From positions 180,545 through 244,544 of the forward strand of contig JUHI01000010.1 of the NCBI GenBank assembly GCA_000799755.1: DNA of 64,000 nt. Direction: 5' to 3'. The position numbers and the translations under genes are program-made. The notes below the pieces were generated by a model, which was not told the origin of the DNA, searched no databases, and worked only from the letters and a program-made list of their open reading frames with translations. Below are positions 17,436-26,830 of the stretch, one piece after another (within the stretch, counting starts at the first letter, position 1; each line of letters opens with the position of its first letter). The DNA is from Martinezella tropici (GTDB lineage: Bacteria > Pseudomonadota > Alphaproteobacteria > Rhizobiales > Rhizobiaceae).

Positions 17436-17828
17436 TCACCTTCTTTCGAACGGGTAGCCCTCATCAGCCCAGCCAGTGATGCCGCCGATCATGACCTTCA
17501 CGCGCTTGCCGAGGCTGCCGAGGCGGAGTGCGGCCTTGTCCGTACCGTTGCAATGCGGGCCGGCGCAATAGACGACGAACAGCGTATCCTCAGGCCACTC
17601 CGCCATCTTCCGTGCGGTCATCTTGCCATGAGGTAGGTTGATCGCGCCCGGAATATGCTGATCCTGGAACATGGCCGGCCCGCGAACATCGAGCAGAACG
17701 AAATCCACATTGCCCGATATCATCGACTGATGGACGTCTGAGCAATCGGTCTCGAAAGCAAGCTTTTGGGCATAGTGCTCCGCGACGAGGCTCGGCGCTG
17801 CGGCGGGGATTTCACTGACTAGGGACAT
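17436..17828 (-). CDS. Single-domain rhodanese-like protein
   Basis: 130-aa sulfurtransferase-type protein. FVLLDVRGPAMFQDQHIPGAINLPHGKM is the CH2A region of the rhodanese fold, and the active-site loop is VVYCAGPHCNGTDKAALRLGSLG, with the catalytic Cys after VVY and a second Cys four residues later. AAGGAG 6 nt before the ATG at 17828 fixes the start although the frame is open to 17900. It is divergent from ftrA with 65 bp between, a layout that suggests FtrA regulates it. The sulfur donor and acceptor are unknown. Confidence 0.9.
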   Translation of the reverse strand: MSLVSEIPAAAPSLVAEHYAQKLAFETDCSDVHQSMISGNVDFVLLDVRGPAMFQDQHIPGAINLPHGKMTARKMAEWPEDTLFVVYCAGPHCNGTDKAALRLGSLGKRVKVMIGGITGWADEGYPFERR

Positions 17829-17893
17829 GGAACGCTCCTTGTTTGGTTCGGGGCATTCATGCCTCAGCGATCCCGCAGTTGAAATTGGCTGAA

Positions 17894-18931
17894 ATGCCAT
17901 ATAGCGTCAAAATCATGCCAAACTCTGATAAATCCAATCTTCTCGGCCCTCATGTCGTTACGCTCGTCTATGACGGCCTTTGCACCTTCGAGTTCGGCGT
18001 TGCCTATGAAATCTTCGGCCTGCCACGCCCCGAAATGGGAGAGGATTGGTACCGCTTTTCTGCCTGTGCGATCGAGGACGGCCCGTTGCGTGCCGCCGGC
18101 GGACTGACCGTTCAGGTCGATCACGGTCTCGAAGTCATTGCCGAGGCCGACCTGATCGTCGTGCCCGGATGGCGTGGCATCGGAACGCCGGTCCCTGCCC
18201 CGCTGGTTGCCAAGCTACAGGCGGCCAGCCGCCGCGGCGTTCGCATCATGTCGCTATGTTCCGGCGTGGCTGTGCTCGCCGCGGCGGGACTGCTCGCCGG
18301 CCGCAAGGCGACGACGCATTGGCGCTATGTCGATTCCATTGCCGCACGCTACCCGGATATAGCAGTCGATGCCGATGTCCTCTATGTCGATGAAGACCGC
18401 GTGCTGACGGCCGCCGGCAGTGCCGCCGCGATCGATCTCTGCCTGCATGTCGTTCGCAGGGATTTCGGACCTGATATCGCCAATAGCGTCGCGCGTCGGC
18501 TGGTGGTGCCGCCGCATCGCGAGGGTGGCCAGGCGCAATATATCGAGACCCCGGTTCTAAGGCAGCACGAGGGTGCGCGCCTGGGGCCTTTGCTCGAATG
18601 GATGCGGGAACGTCTGCAGGAAGAACAACCCATTGCTACGCTTGCCGCGCGGGCCGGCATGAGCGTGCGGACATTTCAGCGCCGCTTCGAGTCGACAACC
18701 GGCATGGCGCCGGGCGAATGGCTGTTGAGCGAGCGGCTGCGGCGTGCCCGCGACCTGCTGGAGAAGCAGGCTGCCATCTCACTTGACGATGTGGCGGTGG
18801 CGAGCGGATTTGGATCGCTCGCCACCATGCGCCATCATTTTCGGGAGAAGCTTGCGGTCAGCCCGAGCGACTACCGCAAGCGGTTCGCTATTCTTAAACC
18901 AGCCGGCTCTGTTCCGTCGCTGCTTCGATGA
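17894..18931 (+). CDS. ftrA: FtrA-type GlxA/AraC-family transcriptional regulator
   Basis: About 345 aa: an N-terminal DJ-1/PfpI-like domain (VVTLVYDGLCTFEFGVAYEIFGLP, IMSLCSGVAVLAAAGLLAGRKATTHW) and a C-terminal AraC HTH pair (PIATLAARAGMSVRTFQRRFESTTGMAPGEWLLSERLRRARDLLE, then VAVASGFGSLATMRHHF). The domain order is that of FtrA. The start is uncertain; ATG codons at 17894 and 17915 are both possible and neither has a strong ribosome-binding site. Divergent from the rhodanese gene. Its last 38 bp overlap the 3' end of convergent pyrG. Confidence 0.9.
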   Translation: MPYSVKIMPNSDKSNLLGPHVVTLVYDGLCTFEFGVAYEIFGLPRPEMGEDWYRFSACAIEDGPLRAAGGLTVQVDHGLEVIAEADLIVVPGWRGIGTPVPAPLVAKLQAASRRGVRIMSLCSGVAVLAAAGLLAGRKATTHWRYVDSIAARYPDIAVDADVLYVDEDRVLTAAGSAAAIDLCLHVVRRDFGPDIANSVARRLVVPPHREGGQAQYIETPVLRQHEGARLGPLLEWMRERLQEEQPIATLAARAGMSVRTFQRRFESTTGMAPGEWLLSERLRRARDLLEKQAAISLDDVAVASGFGSLATMRHHFREKLAVSPSDYRKRFAILKPAGSVPSLLR

Positions 18932-20522
18932 AGCTCGAAAACAGCGGATGCGGCTCCAGCGGCCGGGACTTCAGCTCCGGGTGATACTGAACGCCGATGA
19001 ACCACGGATGGTCAGCATATTCGATCGTCTCGGGCAGAACACCGTCCGGCGACATGCCAGAGAAGGTCAAGCCGCAATTTTCCAGTCTGTCCTTGTAATC
19101 GACGTTGACTTCGTAGCGGTGGCGATGGCGCTCCGAAATATCGGTGGAGCCGTAGATTTCGGAAATCTTCGTACCCTTCTTCAGAGCCGCCTTGTAGGCG
19201 CCGAGACGCATCGTCCCGCCGAGATCGCCAGAGGCCGTGCGCTTCTGCAGCTCGTTGCCCTTCAGCCATTCGGTCATCAGGCCGACCACCGGCTCCTTCG
19301 TCGGACCGAATTCGGTCGACGACGCGTTCTCGACGCCGGCCAGATTACGCGCCGCTTCAATGACGGCCATCTGCATGCCGAAGCAGATGCCGAAATACGG
19401 CACCTTGCGCTCGCGTGCGAAACGCGCTGCCAGAATCTTGCCTTCCGAACCGCGCTCGCCGAAGCCGCCGGGTACGAGAATGCCGTGGACCTTTTCGAGA
19501 TAAGGCGCCGGATCTTCCTTTTCGAAGACTTCCGACTCGATCCATTCAAGCTTGACCTTCACCCGGTTGGCGATGCCGCCGTGATGCAGCGCTTCGATCA
19601 GCGACTTATAGGCATCCTTGAGGCCGGTATATTTGCCGACAATGGCAATCGTCACCTCGCCTTCCGGCGTGCGGATACGGTTGCAGACCTCTTCCCACTC
19701 TTCCAGGCGCGGCTTCGGAGCCGGTTCGATTCCGAAGGCGGCCAGCACTTCATTGTCCAGGCCTTCCTTGTGGTAGGCCATCGGCACGTCATAGATGTTG
19801 GCGACGTCGAGCGCCTGAATGACGGCAGATTCCCGCACGTTACAGAAGAGCGAAAGCTTGCGGCGTTCGGCTTCCGGGATCTCGCGATCGGCACGCACGA
19901 GCAGGATGTCGGGATGAATACCGAGTGCCTGCAGCTCCTTGACGGAATGCTGGGTCGGCTTGGTCTTGAGTTCGCCCGCGGCCGGAATATAGGGCATCAG
20001 CGTCAGATGGACGTAGACCGCAGTGCCGCGCGGCAGGTCATTGCCGAGCTGGCGGATCGCTTCCATGAACGGCATGGCTTCGATATCGCCGACCGTGCCG
20101 CCGATTTCGCAGATGACGAAATCATAGTCCTCATTGCCTTCCGTCACGAAATCCTTGATCTCGTTGGTGACATGCGGAATGACCTGAACGGTTGCGCCGA
20201 GATAGTCGCCACGGCGTTCCTTGTCGATGATGTTCTTGTAGATGCGACCGGTGGTGATGTTGTCGGTCTTGGTGGCCGAGCGGCCGGTGAAGCGCTCGTA
20301 GTGGCCGAGATCGAGGTCTGTTTCCGCACCGTCGTCGGTGACGAAGACCTCGCCGTGCTGGGTCGGGCTCATGGTGCCCGGGTCCACGTTCAGATAGGGG
20401 TCGAGTTTGCGCAGGCGGACTCGATAACCACGAGCCTGCAACAACGCTCCGAGAGCCGCAGCCGCAATTCCTTTTCCGAGGGAAGAAACCACGCCGCCTG
20501 TGATGAATACATATCGCGCCAT
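18894..20522 (-). CDS. pyrG: CTP synthase
   Basis: Makes CTP from UTP, ATP and glutamine. 542 aa from MARYVFITGGVVSSLGKGI. Synthetase domain about 1-270 (KLDPYLNVDPGTMSPTQHGEVFVTDDGAETDLDLGHYERF); glutaminase domain about 290-540 with the nucleophile elbow PYFGICFGMQMAV and GVQYHPELKSRP (His-Glu of the triad). GGGAGTCACC... lies upstream and the preceding in-frame start at 20546 is not needed. It follows secG and tpiA on the same strand, a conserved rhizobial order. Its 3' end overlaps ftrA. Confidence 0.98.
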   Translation of the reverse strand: MARYVFITGGVVSSLGKGIAAAALGALLQARGYRVRLRKLDPYLNVDPGTMSPTQHGEVFVTDDGAETDLDLGHYERFTGRSATKTDNITTGRIYKNIIDKERRGDYLGATVQVIPHVTNEIKDFVTEGNEDYDFVICEIGGTVGDIEAMPFMEAIRQLGNDLPRGTAVYVHLTLMPYIPAAGELKTKPTQHSVKELQALGIHPDILLVRADREIPEAERRKLSLFCNVRESAVIQALDVANIYDVPMAYHKEGLDNEVLAAFGIEPAPKPRLEEWEEVCNRIRTPEGEVTIAIVGKYTGLKDAYKSLIEALHHGGIANRVKVKLEWIESEVFEKEDPAPYLEKVHGILVPGGFGERGSEGKILAARFARERKVPYFGICFGMQMAVIEAARNLAGVENASSTEFGPTKEPVVGLMTEWLKGNELQKRTASGDLGGTMRLGAYKAALKKGTKISEIYGSTDISERHRHRYEVNVDYKDRLENCGLTFSGMSPDGVLPETIEYADHPWFIGVQYHPELKSRPLEPHPLFSSFIEAATEQSRLV

Positions 20523-20610
20523 GGGAGTCACCGGATACCTTTTCACAAATGATTCCGCTAGCCCTAAAATTCGTTTCCGGAATTTTGGCTACAGAACGCG
20601 GAATATGGAC

Positions 20611-20643
20611 AAAACAAAACCGGCAGATCCGAGGACCTGCCGG
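20611..20643 (-). terminator. Intrinsic terminator after secG
   Basis: CCGGCAG / CTGCCGG with a 10-nt loop, followed on the minus strand by TTTTGTTTTG. It lies 22 bp past the secG stop and separates secG from pyrG. Confidence 0.85.
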
Positions 20644-20665
20644 GGATGATCTTCAGCGACCGGAA

Positions 20666-21217
20666 TTACTTACCGGTCGGGACGCCGCCGTTATCGGCCG
20701 GCGCGGGAGTAGTCGTAGCCGGAGCGGTCTGCTGACCGGTCGCGGCCGGAGCCTGCTGTGCAGGTGCTGCAGCCGCCGGCTGATTGGTGGTTGCAGGGGC
20801 AGCCTGGTTCGTCGTGGCAGGCGGGGTTGCCTGCGACTGCGGAGCGACAGCACCACTGTTCGGAACACCGCTATTGTCAGCCGGCTTCGGCTGCGTGGTT
20901 GCGGGCGCTGCGCCATTCTGGCCGCCGAGCGAATCAAGGATGCCGTTGCCCTGGCCAGCCGTGCTCGGGATACGGTTGAGAATATCCGTCGGGCGGGCCT
21001 CGAAGCGCGACAGCACGTTCATGCCGAGTGCCAGCACGAAGAACAGCGTGGCCAGGATGGCCGTGGTGCGCGTCAGCGCATTGGCTGTACCGCGCGCAGA
21101 CATGAAGCCCGATCCGCCGCCGATGCCGAGGCCGCCACCTTCGGAGCGCTGAATCAGCACCACGCCGATAAGGGCGACGACAACCATGAGATAGATGACA
21201 AGCAGTACGGTTTGCAT
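20666..21217 (-). CDS. secG: Preprotein translocase subunit SecG with long low-complexity tail
   Basis: Accessory subunit of the SecYEG channel. Residues 1-75 hold the SecG core: helix 1 MQTVLLVIYLMVVVALIGVVLIQRSEGGGLGIGGG, a glycine-rich loop, then TRTTAILATLFFVLALGMNVL. The remaining 105 or so residues are Ala/Pro/Thr/Gln-rich with repeats such as PATTNQ. Total 183 aa against about 75-130 for most SecG proteins; long tails are common in alphaproteobacteria. Start at 21217 is preferred because the protein then begins at the first helix. Transcribed after tpiA. Confidence 0.93.
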   Translation of the reverse strand: MQTVLLVIYLMVVVALIGVVLIQRSEGGGLGIGGGSGFMSARGTANALTRTTAILATLFFVLALGMNVLSRFEARPTDILNRIPSTAGQGNGILDSLGGQNGAAPATTQPKPADNSGVPNSGAVAPQSQATPPATTNQAAPATTNQPAAAAPAQQAPAATGQQTAPATTTPAPADNGGVPTGK

Positions 21218-21330
21218 AGATCCAGTCCTGCCCGGTGCGGGCATCAAAAATAAAAGCTCGCGGCTCTTTACATGAGGCTCTCGCCTATTCCAAGCCCTTT
21301 TAAGGCTGGAACTCCGGGCAAGTTGTTGCT

Positions 21331-22101
21331 TCAGGCGAACTGCCGTTCGAATGCGGCATAAATGGCAAGGAAGTCGGTCGCTTTCAAGCTCTGTCCGCCG
21401 ACGAGCACGCCGTTGACATGCGGAATGTCGAGAAGATCGCGTGCATTGGCGCCGCTCACCGACCCGCCGTAAAGGATTCGCATGTTTGCGCCCTCCTTGC
21501 CGAAGCGTTCGATAAGCTCTGCGCGCATGAAGGCATGCGCCTCCTCGACGTTTTCGCTGGTCGGGACCACGCCGGTACCGATCGCCCAGACCGGCTCGTA
21601 GGCGATTACGGTCGTCGCGGCCGTCGAGCCGTCGGGCACGGAGCCGATCAACTCCCGCTTCAAGACGTCGAGCGTCTGGCCGCTGTTGCGCTCGTAGGCG
21701 GTTTCGCCGATGCAGATGATGGCGATGAGACCGGCATCATGCGCTGCCTGGGCCTTGGCCCGCACCAGCATGTCGCTTTCCGCGTGATTTCTGCGGCGCT
21801 CGGAATGACCGACGATGACGTGGGTGCCGAAGCAATCGGCAATCATCTCGGCCGAGATGTCACCGGTATGCGCGCCACAGACCTGCTGATGGCAATCCTG
21901 GGCGCCGATGGCGAGCGGGCTGTCGTCGCAAAGTGCGGTCGCGACATAGAGCAAGGTCGCCGGGGGGCAGAGCAACGTATCGATTTTCTCGGACAACGGC
22001 GCCTTGACGCCATCCGCGATCGCCTTGATCTGGTCGAGGCTCGCACGCGTGCCGTTCATCTTCCAGTTTCCGGCCAGGAGCGGCCGTATGGTCTTCGTCA
22101 T
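21331..22101 (-). CDS. tpiA: Triosephosphate isomerase
   Basis: Interconverts dihydroxyacetone phosphate and glyceraldehyde 3-phosphate. 256 aa from MTKTIRPLLAGNWKMNG (catalytic Lys in NWKMNG); GHSERR carries the catalytic His region, AYEPVWAIGTG the catalytic Glu, and LYGGSVSGANARDLL with GVLVGGQSLK the phosphate-binding loops. GGGGAGACATCGGA precedes the ATG. It heads tpiA-secG-pyrG. In-frame codons upstream to 22152 are not family-like. Confidence 0.97.
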   Translation of the reverse strand: MTKTIRPLLAGNWKMNGTRASLDQIKAIADGVKAPLSEKIDTLLCPPATLLYVATALCDDSPLAIGAQDCHQQVCGAHTGDISAEMIADCFGTHVIVGHSERRRNHAESDMLVRAKAQAAHDAGLIAIICIGETAYERNSGQTLDVLKRELIGSVPDGSTAATTVIAYEPVWAIGTGVVPTSENVEEAHAFMRAELIERFGKEGANMRILYGGSVSGANARDLLDIPHVNGVLVGGQSLKATDFLAIYAAFERQFA

Positions 22102-22239
22102 TCCGATGTCTCCCCCTATTTCATCCATCGGACTAACAAAAAGGAGGAGCAAAGGAAAGTTATCGGATGCGGCCGAAACCGGTTCAAATCGTTTGAAAAA
22201 ATGCTTATCCGGAAAATATGCCGAATTGGGCGATATGTT

Positions 22240-23136
22240 TCAGGATGCCTGTGGATCGACAATCCAATTGAGCACCTTGCGCCAATCGGTCATGCGCACA
22301 GGCGTTCCATGATTCCCGGTCTCAAAAAGCGTAAAGCGCGAGGGATAATGCGCCTTGTAGAGTTTTTCGAATAGAGCCTGCTGATCCGCCGCGGCATAGA
22401 CCGGGTCTCTGCTGCCATGGGTGAACCAGAGCGGCAGCTTCGCCTTGTAGAAGGCGCTCTTGGTGAAATCCGGATCGGTAACGCCGCTCAGGATCGCCAT
22501 GCCCTTCAGGCGCTTGACGCTTTCGGCATCGCGGGTGATGCCCCAGCAAATGAAGCTGCCCATGGACGCGCATGTCAGGATGACAGGCTTGCCGCCAGAC
22601 TGCTCGTAGGAATAACGGATCAGCGCCGCGATATCGGCAACGCCGTTGCTGTCGAAACCTCTGACGCTCGGCGCGTAGTAGGTGCCGCCGTTACGGTAAG
22701 CCAAATTCTTCAGCCGGTTGAAATTGCCGCCGAACGTATAATCGTTGGAGCCGAGCCGGCGGTCGCCGCCGCGCCCATGAATGAAGATGACGGTAAAGGC
22801 CTGCTTCGATGCCGGACCTATGCGGGTGACATCGACCTTGCGGTCGCCGAGCTGCAGCGTCTCGTCTTCCTGCGCCTTCCAGCGCACGCCGGTATCGACA
22901 TAGGCCGGCTTGACACGCTTTTCCGGAATCTGGTCGCGGCCGTTGATATCTCGCATTTCCTGATAGTCGATCGTCTGGAAAGCGCCGTTGTCGTGGCTCT
23001 CGATGACCGTCTGATTGGAAAAGAGCTCATCCTTGAAAGGTTTCAGCATGTCGGCTGCCGCCCCTTGGACGGTCGCCAGAAGCAAAATGCCCGAGATTGC
23101 GGACAGGACGGGCAAATGAGCTGTGGACATTCGCAT
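22240..23136 (-). CDS. Exported alpha/beta hydrolase-fold protein
   Basis: 298 aa with a signal peptide (about 1-28, LPVLSAISGILLLATVQGAAA). The mature part has VIFIHGRGGDRR (oxyanion strand-turn), TCASMGSF as the nucleophile elbow (Ser, with Ala in place of the first Gly), HGSRDPVY (Asp) and ETGNHGTP (His), so a complete Ser-Asp-His triad is plausible. GAGGAAG precedes the start. It is on the same strand as tpiA, 138 bp upstream of it. Likely a periplasmic esterase, lipase or peptidase; substrate unknown. Confidence 0.8.
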   Translation of the reverse strand: MRMSTAHLPVLSAISGILLLATVQGAAADMLKPFKDELFSNQTVIESHDNGAFQTIDYQEMRDINGRDQIPEKRVKPAYVDTGVRWKAQEDETLQLGDRKVDVTRIGPASKQAFTVIFIHGRGGDRRLGSNDYTFGGNFNRLKNLAYRNGGTYYAPSVRGFDSNGVADIAALIRYSYEQSGGKPVILTCASMGSFICWGITRDAESVKRLKGMAILSGVTDPDFTKSAFYKAKLPLWFTHGSRDPVYAAADQQALFEKLYKAHYPSRFTLFETGNHGTPVRMTDWRKVLNWIVDPQAS

Positions 23137-23342
23137 GCGGATACTTCCTCAAATCGGCCAACGGGCTTGCCATTCTTCACCCGGCAACGCAAATCTCATT
23201 CATGAATCTGCCCCGTCATGGGGCGCCATCGCTCTTCTGCGCCGTTTCTGGCAGAATCACGGTGATTCGCGAATACCGGCGACAAATGCGATAATAAAGG
23301 GGTCTGGCCCCACCAGAACAAATCTGAGCAGCTTGAAATTCT

Positions 23343-25406
23343 ATGGATAACAGCAACGATCTCTTCTCCGGCCTCCCCCGCTCGCCGAAACCGGAAGCAG
23401 CGGAAAAGCCGGTCACCAAGGCAGAAAAGCCCGCCGTCGCGCCCGCACAACGCGCGGCCCCGACGACTTCGTCGTCGGAGGAATACGGTGCGAGCTCCAT
23501 CCGCGTTCTCGAAGGGCTCGAGCCTGTTCGCATGCGCCCCGGCATGTATATCGGCGGCACGGACGAGAAGGCGCTGCACCATCTCTTCGCCGAAGTCATC
23601 GACAACTCCATGGACGAGGCAGTTGCCGGCCATGCCAATTTCATCGAGGTCTATCTCGATCGTCAGGGCTATCTGACCGTCACGGATAACGGCCGCGGCA
23701 TTCCTGTCGAAAATCATCCGCAGGTCCCCGGCAAGTCGACGCTCGAAGTCATCATGACCAAGCTGCATGCCGGCGGCAAGTTCGACGGCAAGGCCTACGA
23801 GACCTCCGGCGGTCTGCACGGCGTCGGCGTGTCCGTCGTCAACGCGCTGTCGGACGATATGGAAGTCGAGGTTGCCCGCAATCGCAAGCTCTATCGCCAG
23901 CGCTTCTCGCGCGGCCTGCCGGTCGGCGGCATCGAAGAACTGGGCGATGTGCATAACCGGCGCGGCACGCGCGTCCGCTTCCACCCCGATCCGCAGATCT
24001 TCGGCGACCACGCCCGCTTCGAGCCGGCCCGCGTCTTCCGCATGGCCCGTTCCAAGGCCTATCTGTTCGGCGGTGTCGAGATCCGCTGGGTCTGCGATCC
24101 GGAGCTTGTGCCAGAAGGTGGTGATGTTCCGGAGAAGGCCGTCTTTCACTTCCCCGGCGGCCTGAAGGACTATCTCAAGGCGACGATGGGCAACGAGTTC
24201 ACCGTCACCCGCGAGATCTTTGCCGGCAAGTCGGAAAAGGAAAGCGGTCACGGCTCGCTAGAATGGGCGATCACCTGGTACGGCGGCGACCCGCAGATCC
24301 ATTCCTATTGCAACACGATCCCGACGCCCGAAGGCGGCACGCATGAGGCCGGCTTCCGAATTGCGCTCACCAAGGGCCTGAAGAACTATGCCGAGCTGAC
24401 GCAAAACAAGCGTGCGGCCAATATCTCGACCGAAGACGTGATGATATCAGGCGTCGGCATGCTGTCGATCTTCATCCGCGAGCCCGAATTCGTGGGCCAG
24501 ACGAAGGACAGGCTTGCGACGGTGGAGGCCCAGCGCCTGGTCGAAAATGCTCTGCGCGATCCCTTCGATCACTACCTTACCGACAATCCGGGCGAAGCCG
24601 AAAAGCTGCTGGAATGGGTGATCGAACGCTCCGAAGAGCGCATGCGTCGCCGCAAGGAGAAGGAAGTCAACCGCAAGACCGCCGTGCGCAAGCTGCGCCT
24701 GCCCGGCAAGCTGGCGGATTGCTCGCAAAGCGCCGCCGAAGGCGCCGAACTCTTCCTGGTCGAGGGCGATTCGGCAGGTGGCTCGGCCAAGCAGGCGCGC
24801 AACCGCACCAACCAGGCGATCCTGCCGCTGCGCGGCAAGATCCTCAACGTCGCCAGCGCCGGCCGCGAAAAACTGTCCGCCAATCAGCAGATCACTGATC
24901 TCGTCCAGGCGCTCGGTTGCGGCACGCGCACGAAATATCGCGAGGAGGATCTTCGCTATCAGCGCATCGTCGTGATGACCGATGCCGACGTCGACGGTGC
25001 CCATATCGCTTCGCTGCTGATCACCTTCTTCTATCAGGAAATGCCGGAGCTGATCCGCCAGGGCCATCTCTTCCTGGCCGTGCCGCCGCTCTACAAGATC
25101 ACGCAGGGCTCGAAATCCATCTATGCCCGCGATGACGCCCATCGTCTGGAACTGATGCAGACGGAATTCAAGGGCAAAGCCAAGGTCGAGATCAGCCGCT
25201 TCAAGGGTCTCGGCGAAATGCTGCCGGCGCAGCTCAAGGAAACGACGATGGACCCGTCCAAGCGCACTTTGCTGCGCGTCGAGATCGACGAGGTCGATTT
25301 CGAGGGAACCCGCGACGCGGTCGACAATCTGATGGGCACCAAGGCCGAGGCCCGCTTCCGGTTCATCCAGGAACGGGCTGCATTCGCCGAGGATCTCGAT
25401 ATCTGA
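23343..25406 (+). CDS. parE: DNA topoisomerase IV subunit B
   Basis: ATPase subunit that decatenates daughter chromosomes together with ParC. 687 aa: ATPase domain (RPGMYIGGTDEKALHHLFAEVIDNSMDEA, VTDNGRGIPVENH, TSGGLHGVGVSVVNALS), transducer, and TOPRIM (ELFLVEGDSAGGSAKQARNRTNQAILPLRGKILNV, with MTDADVDGAHIASLL). The length and lack of a GyrB-type insert, plus MDNSNDLFSGLPRSP at the N-terminus, favour ParE over GyrB. Standalone gene; parC is not in the window. Start at the ATG at 23343. Confidence 0.95.
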   Translation: MDNSNDLFSGLPRSPKPEAAEKPVTKAEKPAVAPAQRAAPTTSSSEEYGASSIRVLEGLEPVRMRPGMYIGGTDEKALHHLFAEVIDNSMDEAVAGHANFIEVYLDRQGYLTVTDNGRGIPVENHPQVPGKSTLEVIMTKLHAGGKFDGKAYETSGGLHGVGVSVVNALSDDMEVEVARNRKLYRQRFSRGLPVGGIEELGDVHNRRGTRVRFHPDPQIFGDHARFEPARVFRMARSKAYLFGGVEIRWVCDPELVPEGGDVPEKAVFHFPGGLKDYLKATMGNEFTVTREIFAGKSEKESGHGSLEWAITWYGGDPQIHSYCNTIPTPEGGTHEAGFRIALTKGLKNYAELTQNKRAANISTEDVMISGVGMLSIFIREPEFVGQTKDRLATVEAQRLVENALRDPFDHYLTDNPGEAEKLLEWVIERSEERMRRRKEKEVNRKTAVRKLRLPGKLADCSQSAAEGAELFLVEGDSAGGSAKQARNRTNQAILPLRGKILNVASAGREKLSANQQITDLVQALGCGTRTKYREEDLRYQRIVVMTDADVDGAHIASLLITFFYQEMPELIRQGHLFLAVPPLYKITQGSKSIYARDDAHRLELMQTEFKGKAKVEISRFKGLGEMLPAQLKETTMDPSKRTLLRVEIDEVDFEGTRDAVDNLMGTKAEARFRFIQERAAFAEDLDI

Positions 25407-25572
25407 CGCCCAATATTTGACGAAAGAGCAACCAAAAATTGCCGCGTCTGACGGATTCGCGAAATTTAATCAGATTGTCGGATATCCGTTACGCAGGCGT
25501 CACGGATGAATGTGTAGATGGCGGCATCGCTCTTGATGCCTCCATTTTACTGATCGGGTTGACGATTTCGCC

Positions 25573-26703
25573 ATGTTGAAGCCATTTCTGACCACTGCCG
25601 CCATTCTCCTCTTTGGCCATTCGGCCTATGCGCTCGATATCGGAACGACGATCGACGTGCCCTGTCCCTTTGGCGACTGCAAGGCCGGTATCAGCCTCGC
25701 CTATCTCGGCAATCACGACATTCCCACCGGCTTCATGGAAAATGGCGTTGAGGTCGGCGGCCTGTCGGGCATCGATTTCGATCCCTCGACCGGCCGCTAT
25801 ATCGCAATCAGCGATGACCGTTCTGAGAAAGCGCCGGCGCGGTTCTATAATGTCGACATCGATGTCGACGCCAGCGGCCTGAAGGGTGTCGCCGTCGTCG
25901 ATCACGTCACACTAAAGGACAAAGACGGCCAGCCTTTCGCAATCAAGAAGGTGGACGGCGAGGCCATTCGGCTCGGCAAGGACGGCATCTACTGGACCAG
26001 CGAAGGCGACGGCAAGGCGCTGCTGTCGCCCTTCGTGCGCGTCGCCAATCGCGACGGCAGCTTCCTTCGCGAATTCTCATTGCCCGACGGCTTTGCCCCA
26101 ACCGCGGACAAAAGCGCGGGCATCCGCGACAATCTCGCGTTTGAAGGCTTGGCATTCCTTGCCGGCGGTGACGTGCTGGTGGCCACGGAATCGGCTCTCT
26201 ATCAGGACGGGCCGATCACGAGTTTGACCAACGGCGCGCTTGCACGTCTCATCCGCTACGATGCGGCGACCGGCGCGCAGAAGGCGCAATATGTCTATCC
26301 GATCTCGCCCATTCCGCAGGCGCCTTCGACGGCGAGCGGCTGGAATGACTTCGGTCTGTCCGAGATCATGGCGCTGGACGATCACCGTCTCCTGTCGATC
26401 GAGCGCGGCTTCGCGCAAGGCATCGGCAATTCGGTCGTCATCAATATGTTCGATCTCGATGGCGCCACGGACGTCGCCCATATCCCGTCGCTTGCGAAGA
26501 CAGATCAGCGCATCGTGCCCGTGCGCAAGACGCAAATCCTGGATCTGCGCGCGCTCGGTCTTGCACCCGACAATATCGAAGGCATCACCTTCGGCAAGTC
26601 AAAGGACGGCACCGATCTGCTGATCCTGGTGGCCGACAACAATTTCAATCCGATGCAGAAAACGCAGTTTTTCGCCTTCAAGATCATCAGACGCCCCTCC
26701 TGA
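25573..26703 (+). CDS. Exported esterase-like/phytase-type beta-propeller protein
   Basis: 376 aa with a signal peptide (MLKPFLTTAAILLFGHSAYA). GLSGIDFDPSTGRYIAISDDRSEKAPARFY, FEGLAFLAGGDVLVATESALYQDGP, LSEIMALDDHRLLSIERGF and NIEGITFGKSKDGTDLLILVADNNFNP are the repeated blades of the 'esterase-like activity of phytase' family (PF13449). Likely a periplasmic phosphoesterase-like protein; activity of this family is poorly tested. Monocistronic by spacing. Confidence 0.85.
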   Translation: MLKPFLTTAAILLFGHSAYALDIGTTIDVPCPFGDCKAGISLAYLGNHDIPTGFMENGVEVGGLSGIDFDPSTGRYIAISDDRSEKAPARFYNVDIDVDASGLKGVAVVDHVTLKDKDGQPFAIKKVDGEAIRLGKDGIYWTSEGDGKALLSPFVRVANRDGSFLREFSLPDGFAPTADKSAGIRDNLAFEGLAFLAGGDVLVATESALYQDGPITSLTNGALARLIRYDAATGAQKAQYVYPISPIPQAPSTASGWNDFGLSEIMALDDHRLLSIERGFAQGIGNSVVINMFDLDGATDVAHIPSLAKTDQRIVPVRKTQILDLRALGLAPDNIEGITFGKSKDGTDLLILVADNNFNPMQKTQFFAFKIIRRPS

Positions 26704-26830
26704 TATCTTGCGCCAGTCGTGTTAATGTCATGGCCGCATAATAAAGAGGCTTTGAAGCCGTTGCTCTTGAAACGGCCAAGATCATACCCCATAACCGGGT
26801 GATCTAGTAAAGAGGGGCAAAGTAAGTCCG

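Noticed and set aside
18744..20552. 602-codon open frame opposite pyrG
   Set aside because: Same artefact; pyrG is fully conserved and the antisense product is Arg/Asp/Gly-rich with no motif.
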